Source: Prinia subflava (lineage: Eukaryota > Chordata > Aves > Passeriformes > Cisticolidae). Taken from it: a stretch of 64,000 bases of DNA. Position numbers and translations under genes: made by a program. A model generated the notes under the pieces. It was given only the letters and a program-made list of their open reading frames with translations. It searched no databases and was not told the origin of the DNA. The stretch covers positions 4,156,501-4,220,500 of the forward strand of contig NW_026960607.1 of assembly GCF_021018805.1 (NCBI RefSeq). The letters run 5' to 3'. Below are positions 10,510 to 23,100 of this stretch, one piece after another (the stretch's first letter is position 1; each line of letters begins with the position of its first letter).

Positions 10510-12208
10510 CTTGCAAGCAAACCCCAACATGCTGTGCTGTGCCTTAGCACTGTACTTTCATCTCTGTGGGCCTGGAGCAACAACATCCCAGAATTTATAT
10601 CTGTATCATTGTCCCTCAGGTCTGCTAATCTTCCTCAACACGGCTGTAAATAGCACCACTCAGATTCCCTTTCAAATAAAAAACTCAGTGAAAAAGAGTG
10701 AGGGAAGATCTGCAAATAACTCCTCCCAAGGCCATTACCTCCTCCATCTATCACAACCAGAGCAGGTAGATAAGGAGGTTTGATATGAAAGCATCCTTTC
10801 TGAGTGATTACATGTTAAATCTACCTACAGATGAAGTTTTGACAGGTGCTGATACGAAGGGCTGGCAGTGGCCACGTGAGAACTGTGTGCCACTTATTCA
10901 TTATTTTCCTGCTTCCCGAGGGTATTTGGAGAAAGCAGAAAAGATGAAAATCTCCCATCTTTGTAAGAACTTCTCCACTGCTCTCTCACTAAGGTCTGTG
11001 CCGCTCTTCTGAAGCATTATATTTTTCTGAAGCCATATTTCACTCCAAATCTTTCGCTTAAGAAAAGAAAGACACAGGGACATACAGGTAAAATCTGAAG
11101 AGCTGTGTTTTCATCAATTATAATTCCAGTTATAATTTTGGGCTTTCATCCAAGTTTAAATTGCTAATTTTTTATCCAGTTTCAACATTAACAGATAGTT
11201 AAATGTTACTTCTACTAAATCAAGGATAAAATTATGAAATTCATAAGAGCTTTTCTTTGATGTACAGTACAAAGTTTTCTACGCTTTTTTTTATGTTATA
11301 CTGAATCAATATGACCTTTACTACTGTCATCATCCCATTATTGAAATTATCAGACATGGGTAGCAATAACGGAAATTTCTTATCAACAAACCCTGCCACC
11401 CAGAAAAGATGTCACATTTTACATCTGTTTCACTCAGTTGAAGAGATTGTACCTTGGAATCTGATATGTCTTTGTAGAAAACTTTTATGAAGAATGTTAT
11501 GGGTAGATTAAAAAAAATAGAAAATATACATCAAAGAGTAATCTTGAAGTCTAAATCTGCAGTAGTTGCCCAAATGAAATATGTAAATACGTTTTAAGCT
11601 TCCAGCATAACTGTTTCCAGGTCTAATTTGAATTCAACGCTTTAGAGTCAGAATATGTGAAGCAGAGTAAAATGTCAAATTTTAGGGCTGAGTACTTTGC
11701 CTGAAATCTAACAAAGCTGGTAAGAATATTAAACTTCAAGTTTTTGTGTCACAGCATTACTATGTGCATTCATAAAATCATACTCTGTCCAGGTGCTTGC
11801 TCGATCTGGGATTTATATCAGGAGTGCACTTTTGAAGTGGATATCCCAGTCATTCCCAATTACTGGACGTTACTTAGTGTCATGAAGCGGTATCAGAAAT
11901 TGCTAACTGGAATCTTTTTGACCTAATTGTGAATTGAAGATGAGTACAATAGATGCAGTCCAGCTGTTAAGGGGCATTCAATCCACAGAGGCTGATTATT
12001 AACTAGTGTGAGTAAACACACCTGAAACACATGGAGTTTGGCTGTTGCATTCTTGGTACCAACAGGTTTGCTCTTCAAGTCTTCTCCTGTGGGGCTGCGC
12101 TACTTGCTTATGCAGATATAACTTCAGAGTTAGAACTTTGTCTTTTTGCAGTCAGCCTGGCTGTTGGGATTTAAGGATAAAAATGGACATATTCCCTTAC
12201 AGTCCATG
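10510..12208. other. Intergenic, no gene recognised
   Basis: AT-rich host sequence without convincing coding exons, RNA genes or repeats that I recognise. Confidence 0.5.
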
Positions 12209-13565
12209 TGTCTCGGTTTGAGGGGGAGGTGAATTTTTTCAGGGAGTTGTGGACAAACCAATCAATGGTCAGGTTTGAATGTTAGCATTTTTTAGTGGCC
12301 ACTGAGGGGTTAGACACGCCTCTGAGGACACAAGGAGTTAAAAGCAAAGACTTAGAAAGTCTGCCTCTTTTAGGTTCCGGTTTCAGCAGGGAAACATCTC
12401 CTCTCCCCTGCTCAGCTTTAGGCTGAGTGGGGGAGGGGAGCCACGTGGCCGGGCTGAGAAGAACCACGTGGCCGAACTGAAGTAAGCTGGGGCCCCGGGG
12501 CGGGGAAGAGAGTGGACAGGACTGGAGCTGAACTGGCCCCATCCAGGATGGAGGGGTGGAAAACTGTGGAGGCGCCTTCCGTCCCGTCTGTCATCCCCCC
12601 CCCACCCCCCTCTCTGGGAGAAGGTGCCCAGCTGCGCGTGGGAGTTGCCGAGCTTGAGAGTCCTTGAGCTTGCACCCTGCCGGGAGCCAGAAACTGTTAA
12701 CCCTTTCTGAAGCAGAAAGAAACTTTTTTCCAGACATTGATTCTCATGACTAGTAGCTTCAGAAGAGAGAGAGAAACAGCTTGAGACAAAGATGATAAAG
12801 TCAGAAGATGAAAAGAATCCTGGATGGGCAAAGAATGAGAAGAGTAGCTTTCTGAGCTGGACTTTTCTTACATAATGTTAGCCATAGACTAAACTTGAGT
12901 CTCTTTTGAACATAAACTGCATTTTGGGGTGGATGTAACCAGCTCGACTTGCTTCAGTGGAGCGAACAGAGAAGAGAGGAAGAGAGTGTAATAATACCCT
13001 CTACCCTCAGAGAAGAAACCCTCGGCCCCAGGGGAAAAATGGGGAGAGCCTGGCATGCAAGCATCTTTAAAAAGAGCCCTATATGCAGCTTTGGCCCATA
13101 GACAGTGGTGAGAGCACTAGACATAGAAAAGAGAGTGTCACCATGGCAGCCAGGTGGTGGCCACGAGTGACACAAGCACACATAAAGGGTAAACCTGTGT
13201 TTTTCTGAGGAGCAGTCTGTGGTGTGAGAAAGACTCCTCTCTCCCTTGCTGAATTAAAGATTCATTTTTCTTTGAGTGGTGATTGTTTGATTTAAAACCC
13301 AAGGTTTCGGTCTATGGAGGGTAATGTGTAGGGGGTAGAAATTGGGAGAGAAGAAATGTTCTAGGAAGGTTTCATTTCTGTTTTGTGTGTGTGTGTTTAG
13401 AGTTTTCCTTTCTATTTCTGTTCCTATGTAATGTAATAAAGTTTTTGTCTTCTGTTTTCAAGTTTTGAGCCTGCTCTGCTCTGTTCCTGATCACATCCCA
13501 CAGTAGTTGCTAAGAAAAACATACTCATGGGTGCATTAACATCTAGCCAGTAAAAACCCATGACG
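12209..13565 (+). mobile_element. Solo LTR, family A, with TSD CCATG
   Basis: This 1,357-bp segment starts TGTCTCGGTTTGAGG and ends CCCATGACG. It is flanked by the 5-bp duplication CCATG at 12204-12208 and 13566-13570. It matches throughout, in opposite orientation, the LTR at 26208-27634 (TGTCGTGGTTTGAAGG ... CCCATGACA). The final CA is CG here, one substitution. An AATAAA occurs at about 13435-13440. No primer binding site or internal sequence follows, so it is a solo LTR left by recombination. Confidence 0.88.
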
Positions 13566-13865
13566 CCATGGCAGCTCAAGAGTGAGCCTCAAAGTAAATT
13601 GGAAAATAACAAGGAGCCCAATTACATTATAGAATAAGAAAATCCCAAACAGGATATATATATAGATATATTTTTTTTTACACAATACTCATTTTTTGAT
13701 TGGTCTGTCTTGAACAAAATCAAAAAATTGTACAGGTTTTAAAGTTTGAGCTAATGGCTCATATGTGCATATGTGCACATGTGCATATAGAGCATGACTT
13801 GAATATCACTGTACTTTGAGTGTTACTAGAAAAGGAATGAGAATACATCTTTGAAGGAGTATCTC
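13566..13865. other. Short host spacer with AT microsatellite
   Basis: Holds a short (AT)n/T run at about 13655-13680 and an alternating CATATGTGCA stretch near 13755-13785. No gene was seen. Confidence 0.5.
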
Positions 13866-14220
13866 TGTGACGGTAGAGTCGGCGACAAAGTATCTCTATA
13901 AGCAAAGTAGCAGGGGTAGCACGTGGTTTATTGTGAGGGCCTTGCTTGTAGCTGTTAGGCACAGCTAAAGCAGGCCAGGAGAGCAGGAACAGAGAGCAGA
14001 GAGCGAGGTCCCGAATACCATACATTAAATATCTTTCCAAGTTGAATAGTCTGTGTTGGACCAACCAATCTAATACAAGATAACAACATTTACTTACACC
14101 CAATAGAATTGTCCCATCACCTAAGGCAAGCAGAAAGGGATTGTTTAATCAAGGGAGCTGGCCCTCAGCTTAGCAGGAGTATATTGTTTAATCAAGGGAG
14201 CTGGCCCTCAGCTTAGCACA
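13866..14220 (-). mobile_element. Probable small solo LTR
   Basis: The minus strand starts TGTGCTAAGCTG at 14220 and ends ACCGTCACA at 13866, with an AATAAACC signal at 13927-13932 about 60 bases from the end, as in R-U5. It carries an internal direct repeat near its U3 start. I found no TSD, so the boundaries and the LTR call are moderate. Confidence 0.5.
14140..14218. repeat. Two copies of a 36-bp repeat, 43-bp period
   Basis: The unit beginning ATTGTTTAATCAAGGGAGC occurs at 14140-14175 and again, without a visible mismatch, at 14183-14218, with 7 bases between. In the minus-oriented LTR these lie at the start of U3, where enhancer duplications are common. Confidence 0.85.
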
Positions 14221-15433
14221 TCATTGTTCACAAGCTGATGGCTCTGTATCTTACACCCTAAATCTCAAAGCATGCTTTCATTTCTATCTCGCTTGCTGAA
14301 CTCAGACTCCCAGAATCTAAACCACCATATTTGCAAGGTTTTTCTACTTCATCCTTCCCAACACATCTTGAATTCTTTAATTTGAAAAATAGGTGAATGC
14401 AATTTTTAGCACTTTCATATGACCCTTTTTTAGAATATGTAACTATATAGTCCCATGAATTTACATCTGTCAATTACCTTTTCACAAATACAAGATTTAC
14501 ATGTAACATATAAAACAGAGAAAAAGGCTGCAGTGTGTAGCTAAACCTTCCAAATAACTCACTCAGGCCAACATACAAAGTTTGGTTCTTAGCTGAATTA
14601 CACATACTATCCATGTCTATCTTCTTTTGCGGCTTTTCCTTCTGTGTTCAACTACATCATCTTTGAAGACATTATTGCTGGAATCAATTACTTTGCCATA
14701 TACCAGAGCAGTGGCATCTTGAATTTGTTACATTAAAGGATATTGGCTGAGAAGACAAATAATGAAATGACCCATAACACAGGTAAATGGTACTCCTGGG
14801 ATCAAAGGGATCCCCTAGGAATACTGTGTGCTGCTCGGTTCAGCCAGTCATGGAAAATGTCGTTGCAAGGACTGTAGCGGGGTAGCTTTTGTCAGTCCTT
14901 CAAAGTAAGGGGTTTCCAAACAGGATCTTCCTGTTTGTTTTCCTTGTTTGCCAATTGTTCAGAAAATACAAAGATGAATGTAAGACTTGGTCAAATATCA
15001 ATTCATATGACATGGGTGCTTTAGTACTTGGGGGCCAGGCTTCTGAGACACTTCCAGCAAAAGACGAGACAGTCAACAGTAGTCTGTCATGGAAATGAGT
15101 AGAGATGGCTGACTAAGAATTTTCTGATGCAAAAGGTATTCCCTTTAAATCTTAAATTAAACCAAGACCATTATTTTTATTCCTATAAATTCTATACTGC
15201 TGCAATGATAATCTGGTATGATCAATTCTTTACACAATTTCATGCAAAATATTCGTAAACACAACTTTTTTCTTTTTCTTTCTTAGTGTTTTTTTATTAC
15301 TTCATTACCTCATTTTTATTACCTCTAAGCTCATGGCTTAGATCCACACTTTTGGTGAGGTACTTTCCATTGCTTTCTAAAATTAATTTTCTAAACTATT
15401 TTTTCTGCTTTTCTTTCTTTTTTCTTCTTACAG
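14221..15433. other. Intergenic, no gene recognised
   Basis: AT-rich host sequence. A run of pyrimidines at 15395-15430 precedes the candidate exon that follows. Nothing else was identified. Confidence 0.45.
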
Positions 15434-15537
15434 TTAATAACCCATTAAAACTTAAGGAGGACAACAGTCAGAAGGAACTAGACTTCTCTGTCAGTGCAGA
15501 AATAGTACAATTTATGAATACAACTAAGGAGCAGTAA
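15434..15537 (+). CDS. Candidate terminal coding exon, unidentified
   Basis: A strong 3' splice site (TTTTTTCTTCTTACAG, ending 15433) is followed by about 34 open codons to a TAA at 15535-15537. In that frame the peptide begins NNPLKLKEDN and ends FMNTTKEQ, with a plausible charged composition. The exon would start at the second base of a codon. I do not recognise the protein and see no upstream exon. A chance splice-like site in noncoding DNA is a real alternative. Confidence 0.25.
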
Positions 15538-17331
15538 CCACTAAATCTCAGAACAAGAAAATAATTACTTCACCTCTATGGTGTCTCTTGGAATGGATTG
15601 CTTGCCCTATGGGGAAGTCACTCTTATGGTAATTTTTAATAAAATATTAATTTACTTCATCCCTGAGAATGTGGCCATTAAGCTGAACAAGTCACTTCCA
15701 AAATTACAGGTCCTCTTCCCTAACTTGTGCCATGAGCAGGAATGGGCTAGTAAGTCTAAGTTGTTCCCTAACTGTATTCAACTGTAAAAATTTTCTGACT
15801 TCAACAAATCAGATTCATATTATATGAAAGACTTAGCTTAAGACAGGATCTTTACTTTGGCCCACTACAGCTGGAAAACTTTGCCATGTGTCACAGAAGT
15901 AATGGTTTTAACATGGCAGGAGAAGGAAGATACTCAGGAAGCACAGAAAATGCCTGCAGGGAAGTTTACAGCTTCAGTATGGTAGATGATGTATTTTGTC
16001 CTCTTACAGAACAAAATGAAGCGTATTTAGAACAATATCTTCAAATTGTGCATAGTAACAGAAGACAGCACAGAATTTTAATCTGACAAAGTACAACTGC
16101 ATGTTCCTAGTAAAACATCTGCCTCTTTACTGTGCATGCATAGCTGCTTCCTGTTTCTTAATGTTAGACAAGTAATTAGGTGAGGATTCTGTGACACATT
16201 CAATATTCCAATGTTTATACGTACAAATCATTTAAATTAGGTTTGTTGTGACTGGGCAATAGCATAAGAAGTGATTTTATCTCTATGTGTGGGATTTGCC
16301 AGTGTGTCTGTGAAAGACTCATCTTTGCCTGAATAAGAAGGCTAAGCTGATTTACTATGAAAAGTTTTTAAAGTAATACAAGTCTGGTGTGGACATTCTT
16401 ATTTCAAAGTAGTTTCTGCACAGTTCATCTTAGATGGGTTTGCAATCAGATCCTTAACTAAGTGTATGATGATCTGTTCAGAGGATTTCCTAATGTGGAG
16501 AGAAATTTGTTTGCAGTATTTAATCCTAGTTTTTGTCTTAAGAGAGTCTCCAAGATGAAGCTGAAAATCATCTCCACCTAATGGCAGCTTCTGTTTGCAA
16601 TAGCAGTTTAGTAATAAGAAGAGCACAGTATTTTTTTCACACTTATACCTCTTTTAATTGTATCCATGTCCCATTATACTGACCCCTTTCAAAGTGGGAT
16701 TTTACATCTTCTTAGAGCCATACTCACTTAGCATGTAAAATAGGAACACAGGCCACTGAATGCATGGATTGAGATTAAAAAAAAAAAATTATTACTAGAA
16801 TTTAATTAGTACACATGACATTTTCTAATGCATTTACTGTACTGGGTGGTTGGTCCTGTACATCTTTTATTAGTTAAAAGAAAGTTCTCTTTAATTTTGC
16901 CCAGAATATAGGCAAAAACTGTAATTCCCAAGAACTGGACATTCATGCTTCCAAGCCATGATTCTGAGTTGAGGCCTCTTATCTTTCTATCAACACTGAA
17001 GGTTTTTTCCCCTGATGTATCTCCCTACAAACATGAGTTGTTTTGAATGAGAACGTTGGATGAGTAACAGTGGTTTCTTTTTAATCAAAAGAACCAATCT
17101 GTAGATTAAATGTCATCATAACAGTAATTTAAAAAAAAATTAAACCCCAAGGAAACTAGGTTTATAATAAACTACACTTTACTGTTGCTCTTAAATAAAA
17201 AGAATTAGAATATGGTTGTGTTAGGTTCATTCGTCCCAGAGTGACTTGTAATCAGCTCATGATATATGCCTATTAGAGCCCTTTCTCTTAGAAAGTTTAG
17301 TTTACATAAAGATTTCCAATTAAATACGTTT
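15538..17331. other. Intergenic or possible 3' UTR, no gene recognised
   Basis: AT-rich sequence with AATAAA-like words and short ORFs only. If the exon before it is real, the first part could be its 3' untranslated region. Confidence 0.4.
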
Positions 17332-17337
17332 ATATGA
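17332..17337. repeat. TSD ATATGA, left copy
   Basis: The 6-bp ATATGA precedes the left LTR and is repeated at 20140-20145 after the right LTR. This defines one integration event of 2.8 kb. Confidence 0.85.
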
Positions 17338-17788
17338 TGTTGTAGTTTGGATTTAGGGGGGGGCTCCCAAGGGAGGGTTCCCCGGTAGCCCCCCGGGCTC
17401 TAGGTTGGTTGGTATTTGCATGCAGGCAGGCAAGGAGACTCTAGACAGCTGGTGAGGTGCTGATGAGATGAGGATTTATTTGGAGTTCGACCCCAGGAAG
17501 GCAGCATGCTCACTGAGGGAGGGGGGAAGGAGGGGGAGGAGGAGGGGGGAGAGGGAAGGGGAGAGGAGCAGAGCCTCCGGAGGCCTCCAGAGGCTTCCAG
17601 GGCAAAGAGAGAGCACCCGCTTCCCCCTGCACCCATTACAGGGAGATTCAAAGTGGGCGCAGACAGATTCTCCGGCCAATGGGGTTACAGACACACAATA
17701 CTGCAGGGGAGGTTACAGACTTGGGATAAACCATACACTTTCCAGGGGTGAGCCAGAGCAAACCATTTCAATAAAATGCAATTCCACA
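17338..17788 (-). mobile_element. 3' LTR of short non-autonomous ERV
   Basis: A 451-bp LTR in minus orientation, TGTGGAATTGC ... AAACTACAACA. It matches 19692-20139 with few substitutions. It carries ATTTTATTGAAAT just inside U3 and an extended purine tract (GGA/GGGGA-rich on the plus strand, 17515-17575), with AATAAATCC near 17474-17480. A purine tract (AAAAAGGGTGAATT on minus) lies at its U3 side. Confidence 0.85.
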
Positions 17789-19670
17789 AATTCACCCTTT
17801 TTCGTTAAAATGTGAGAAGAGAAATATGACATATGACAATTAACAATTTAAAATGAAACAGTAATTACAGAGTTTTGCAGCATAAAAACAAATACAATTG
17901 CAGTAAGGATTATGTTATACTGTGAACAGTTTATCTGACTATGTAATTGCAATAAACGGGTTATGTGGGTTTATATTGCAAGATTTAAACAAATTTGTTA
18001 GCCTTTGACTGGCCTAATGGTGTCTAGCCTTTTCCAACTGGCTTTTCAGACCACCACAGCCCCCAGTTCTAGGCTATGGCGCTGACTTCTGCTCCCACCC
18101 CAGGGACAGGAAAACACTTGGAGTTCCCCGGGCTCCACACAAGGCTTCAGATTCTCACCCATGGATCTGAGCCAAACTATTCCTTTCACTTTCCAACTGG
18201 TTCAACCAAAGGAGCGACACTCTGCATGCAATTGTTTATATACATCCATATGTACCCATTGGGGATTTTTTTCGTCCATACTTGCACCAGAAATGTCAGA
18301 GACCTAACAGAAGACCCCCAGTTTTAGGTCATCAAAAGAAAAACAAACAATTTTTATTTTTTTTTTTTCCCAAAATACTTTCTCAGACACCACTTTAGGT
18401 TATCAGTCACCCTCAGAACCTACTGAGGACAGCATAAATCCAAAAGTGATTCTGACTCAGCAGTCTAATACTGAATCGCGCTATTCAAGAAAACAATTCA
18501 AAAACTGCTTCCCATGGATCTACCCTTGTGACCTGAAAAGGCCTCTGCTTTCTAAAACTGAAAGCAGGGGAATCTGCAATATGAACACACACGAAAACTA
18601 GAAAGGCATAATTGTAAAACTACTTCATGGGGATGGGAAGGAAATGGAGAAACAACAGGTTTTAGGGTTGGAGAAGTAGGGGGTTGGATCGCCCTGCTGT
18701 TTGGCCAGAACTGCAAGGGGGGGGGGGTCTCAGGCATTTTGGGGTGAGGAGAGACAGGAGGGACAGGGGCAGAATAACAGGGAAAGGGGCTCATAAAGTA
18801 GAATTAACAATTATACAAGGCTGTAAAACTGGTATTACAAATTTACCTTAGCTTTGGGTTTTGGTTTCTTAGCTTTTACTTTGTGGGATTTGGAAAGCGG
18901 AAGGTAGAAATAGGAGCTGGAAGGGAGGCACGTGGCCATGTTGGCCATGCGGTCACAGCGCACGTGGAGGCAGCCATGCCGTGCCGGGCTTAGCAGGACG
19001 GGGTTAACTTTCGGGGGTTTGTTTAGGGAAGGGGGGTTAGGGAGAAGGAACAGCGAGGGAAGGAGGGAGTAAGGGTAAGGAAGGAGGTCACAGAATTTAC
19101 AGAAACAATTTTGGGAGGTACTTGGGCACAGCTGAAGACTGCTTTTTCCTTCTCTGATGGCTTCCTCCCTGAGTTCTTTTCGCTGCTGTCCAGGGCGTTG
19201 GCTGCTCGGGCTCGACGGTCTGCACGGTCCTTTCTGCTTCCACCGGGCGGGGAGAGGGCTGTCTTGGCTCCGTCGCCGCGGTAACGGGTGTGCTCCGCGT
19301 GGCTTCTCTGGGTGCTGGGGCTCGCATGCGTGCAGCGGCGAGGCCAGGACCACGCTGTGCCAGCTCTCGGGCCTGCGCTGTGTCGGTCTTGCCGGGCTGG
19401 GGCCGCGCCGCTGGGGCCGCCCCACCCGAGCCGGAGCCCCGAGGGGCCGGGACCCAAGCCCGTGCCACGCTGGCTGGCGGTGGTGGGATGGCAGCGTGGT
19501 GGCTTGTGGGGTCTCTGCGCAGTGGGGGATGGGCCGCCCGGAACCGCGACTGCGGGCCCGGACGGCCTCTCCGTGTTGCCGGAGATGGCATTGAAGCGGT
19601 GTTCCGCGGGGTTCTGCACAGTGCTGGTGGTGGGGTGGTCCATCTTTGTCTCAGGGTCGTTGGTGGTCTT
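17789..19670 (-). mobile_element. Internal region of non-autonomous ERV, no pol
   Basis: About 1.9 kb lies between the two LTRs. The 5' part on the minus strand (about 18970-19680) is GC- and CpG-rich and the rest is AT-rich. There is no RT, integrase, protease or capsid motif. The element therefore depended on enzymes from another ERV. A C run at 18718-18727 and several A/T runs occur in the 3' half. Confidence 0.75.
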
Positions 19671-19679
19671 GCCCCACAT
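19023..19679 (-). CDS. Pro/Arg/Ser-rich ORF, 218 aa, unknown
   Basis: This is the first ATG on the minus strand after the primer site, about 12 bases downstream of the LTR. The protein is rich in P, R, S, A and T, with low complexity and no recognised domain. A second overlapping frame (19097-19786) is also open and ends in a basic stretch (HQRRKKQSS), so openness may simply reflect high GC. Either could be a decayed gag or rec-like leader exon. No function can be assigned. Confidence 0.3.
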   Translation of the reverse strand: MWGKTTNDPETKMDHPTTSTVQNPAEHRFNAISGNTERPSGPAVAVPGGPSPTAQRPHKPPRCHPTTASQRGTGLGPGPSGLRLGWGGPSGAAPARQDRHSAGPRAGTAWSWPRRCTHASPSTQRSHAEHTRYRGDGAKTALSPPGGSRKDRADRRARAANALDSSEKNSGRKPSEKEKAVFSCAQVPPKIVSVNSVTSFLTLTPSFPRCSFSLTPLP

Positions 19680-19689
19680 TGGTACATCA
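19671..19689 (-). promoter_or_regulatory. Primer binding site, tRNA-Lys-like, mutated
   Basis: Two bases after the 5' LTR the minus strand reads TGATGTACCAATGTGGGGC. Its last 12 bases match the tRNA-Lys1,2 primer complement (CCAACGTGGGGC) except for one C to T at a CpG. The first part has an extra base and substitutions. A Lys primer fits class II ERVs. Confidence 0.55.
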
Positions 19690-19691
19690 GT

Positions 19692-20139
19692 TGTTGTAGT
19701 TTGGATTTAGGGGGGGGTCCCCGGGGAGGGTTCCCCAGGAGCCCCCCAGGCTCTAGGTTGGTTGGTATTTGCATGCAGACAGGCAAGGAGACTCTAGACG
19801 GCTGGTGAGGTGCTGATGAGATGAGGATTTATTTGGAGTTTGACCCCAGGAAGGCAGCATGCTCACTGAGGGAGAGGGGGAAGGAGGGGGAGGAGGAGGG
19901 GGGAGAGGGAAGGGGAGAGGAGCAGAGCCTCCGGAGGCCTCCAGAGGCTTCCAGGGCAAAGAGAGAGCACCCGCTTCCCCCTGCACCCTTTACAGGAAGA
20001 TTCAAAGTGGGCGCGGACAGATCTTCAGGCCAATGGGGTTAGAGACACGATACTGCAGAGGAGGTTACAGACTTGGGATAAACCATACACTTCGAGGGGT
20101 GAGCCAGAGCATACCATTTCAATAAAATGCAATTCCACA
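19692..20139 (-). mobile_element. 5' LTR of short non-autonomous ERV
   Basis: A 448-bp LTR, the partner of 17338-17788 in the same orientation, with the same termini and the same GGA-rich block (about 19866-19925). The outer edge meets the TSD ATATGA at 20140-20145. The visible differences from the other LTR are scattered substitutions and small indels, so the insertion is not very recent. Confidence 0.85.
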
Positions 20140-20145
20140 ATATGA

Positions 20146-23100
20146 CACCTTTATGAAGATAGAAAGAATTATTTCTTCTCTTATGTTTTATTTTCATACT
20201 TACTGAAGTAGTTTTGGGTTGAAGGAAATTATTGAGTGGGCCTTTAAAACATAATTCGCCTGGTCTGTGGGTGGCTTATTCACAATGTTGTTTATGTTCT
20301 CTGAATAAATATTTGCAAAAATAATTTGGTGTTTGCACAAGGCAGATGGTATTTGCAGCAAACACTATTTCATTAATTATTAAATTTTGCTACTTTTTAA
20401 AATTAATCTTTTATTTTTTCACTAGTTCAACCATGTTTTCAATACCAGTAACATTTAATGAGCTCTGGGCAAGTTAAAACAAAAACCAAACAAACAAAAT
20501 AATGAAGACAAACCTGAACTTGTCTTAACAATGTGTATGCTAGTAGGGACAGTTTCAGGGATTTTGTTACCAAGACATTTGACACAGTATAAAGCTCTTT
20601 TTTTTTTTTTTTAATTAAGAAAACTTGGCTAGAATAAAGAGGTTTGTTATTTCAACTGCTATTTAGGCTATGGAAAAAGTATTATAACACAAAGCTCTAT
20701 GAGCTACTTCCCTTGAAAACCAGAAAATGTAAAAAGCCTTATCAAGTACCACGTGCAGTCTGATTTCAGGCTTGCTATAAGGGAGTGAAGAAGCAATGTT
20801 TTACATACCGCCCATGTAAGACAACCACATAATTTATAGTATGGGGCCACCTGTGTGTTTCCCAAGTTCTTGGTTTTTTATTAGAATTAGCTCTGAGCCA
20901 AAAGCAGAATATTAACTCTAAGGGAGAGGAAGAGATGTGAAATAAGTAAAGAATGCTCCTCCCTTTATTTCAGGCTATTTGTGGCTGAAAGTTGTGTCAT
21001 GATTGTTTGGAAGAGGAAGGAAAATCAGTTAACTTAGTTAATGAAATTAACTGAAGTAATTAATGCTTTCAGACCAAAGTCAAATAGCATTTCTCTTTTT
21101 AGCAGTGAATATATTTCATATGTACATAGAAATATCTGGTTTTCCCACTAAAAAAGTAACAAAATTTCAGAACTTGGAATTTTTTGGCATGTCTAATTCC
21201 AAAGCATAACCAAAATCTCATGTCATGGTAACAGAAGGAATAATCTTTCATTACTATGGGAGATTACAATTTGATTGGTTTTCAGTGTGGTTTAAGAACT
21301 TTTCTTTAAAATAAGTAAATAAATAATGATGTGGTTTTAAGCGATAATTTCATTAGCATGATTGGTAGAAGGGAATTTTCTGAAATCAAGAAAAATAAGA
21401 TCTGTAAATTTGAACACATTTTCTGAGTTTACAAAATCAAAGTCTAGCATTCCATAGGATTGTATTTTCTTGGCTGTTAATATTGTCATAAGTATTCAAA
21501 CCATCTTTAGTTTTATATCAGGGATATACTGTGCCAAAAAAAAAATTAATAAAATAAGCATGTGAAACAGTTGCAACACTTTATATATTACTTTTAAATG
21601 TATCAAATTGTTTATACAAGTAGGTAAAGTTTTGAAAAGAATTCTTACATATCCACTTCACAATTAGTAGCGCACCAATAACTTTCTAGAATTCACCAGT
21701 ACTAAATATCTGTAAATGTATTAATTTTTTCAATATTTTTTCAAGTATATTCGATTTTTGTTAATGATTTTTTTCCCTCAAAATACCACCATCCTGCGTA
21801 TGTCTATCAGAATTGTCTGATACTGATTTCTCAAACTCCTTTCAGCATTTATATTTTTTTCAAAGTATTTCCTGTATTTAAAATAGGAAGAAATATCACA
21901 GATAAACTGAGTATCCAACTTCCCACTTCTGTTAACTTGTTAAAAGTTCACTTTTGTTATTGATGAATGCACTTGCTGTCTATGTAATTTATCAGTGTTA
22001 CCACAGTAATAGTCACTTTTCTGGGGTGTATTATCTGAGCAGTTTTAACGCTTTTAGTTACAATCCTAAAAAAATACAATATGCATAAAAAATAAAACCA
22101 GCCTTTCTTACCTCTGTTTCAGTGTGTCTGTTGACTTTTATTAAAAGAACCTTCCTATTTTCTAAACAGTCTGATTCCACTCTACAGTATAAAGTCACTA
22201 CTTCATTCTGGGCTCTAGATACTTATTTAATTATTTTACAGCCTCCACTTTTTCCTTATTTATTACAAGTTGGGATCAAACTAATCCTGGTTCAGCCATG
22301 GCATGCTAAGCTAATTAATTTTTAAGTCTGCAGTTTTCTCCAAAGTGTCCATGTGCCAGAGGGCATTAAACAGAGATGAAAGCTGGTGGCTTATTCAACA
22401 CCATCTCTGCTCTTTAGTCTCACCATACTTTTCTATTTTTATTGCCTGAAAATTGACTTTTTTTTTTCCTGCATTTTATCTATAGGTAAGGAGATCACTG
22501 ACTGTTTTCACACTGCAATATTTAAATTTCAGCCTGTTGTGGACCTTTTGAATTTCTTTTAGTAAAAGAAAGAAATGAGAGGTGCTTAAATGTACACCTA
22601 AACCATTTTTATGCAGAGCTCTCACTTCTTCAGTCTCCAATGTTAACTTATTTGGTTTCCACTTTTCCTTTGGGAAACTCTACTGCTTTGCTTCACTTTA
22701 CTGCTTCATATACATCCCAGTCTGTTTTCAGATGTTTGACCTTTATTAGCTGTCTAAAAAAAGAATATAATTTCTGCTTTGATAGCATTCAAATCCTGAA
22801 ATTTATCGTTAGGGAGTTACTCCATTTCCAGTTCTTTTCTTTTGGACCACCTCTAGTGGTTTTAAAATTGCAGTCTTTGCATAAGTTTAACATACTTTGA
22901 TATCTGATCTATACAATCTGCCATCAAACAAAACAAGGCCAACATATATATTTGATCTGTTGCATAAATTTCCAGCAAGGAAAAATATTGTATTTCCCGA
23001 GAAGGCTGCTGGTGCCTTTAGATATTGTGACGTCTAGTTAGAATTTCTTTCTTGTCTTTTTTTTGTTATTCTCTCCTCTCCATCTACTCTTCTGTACTTT

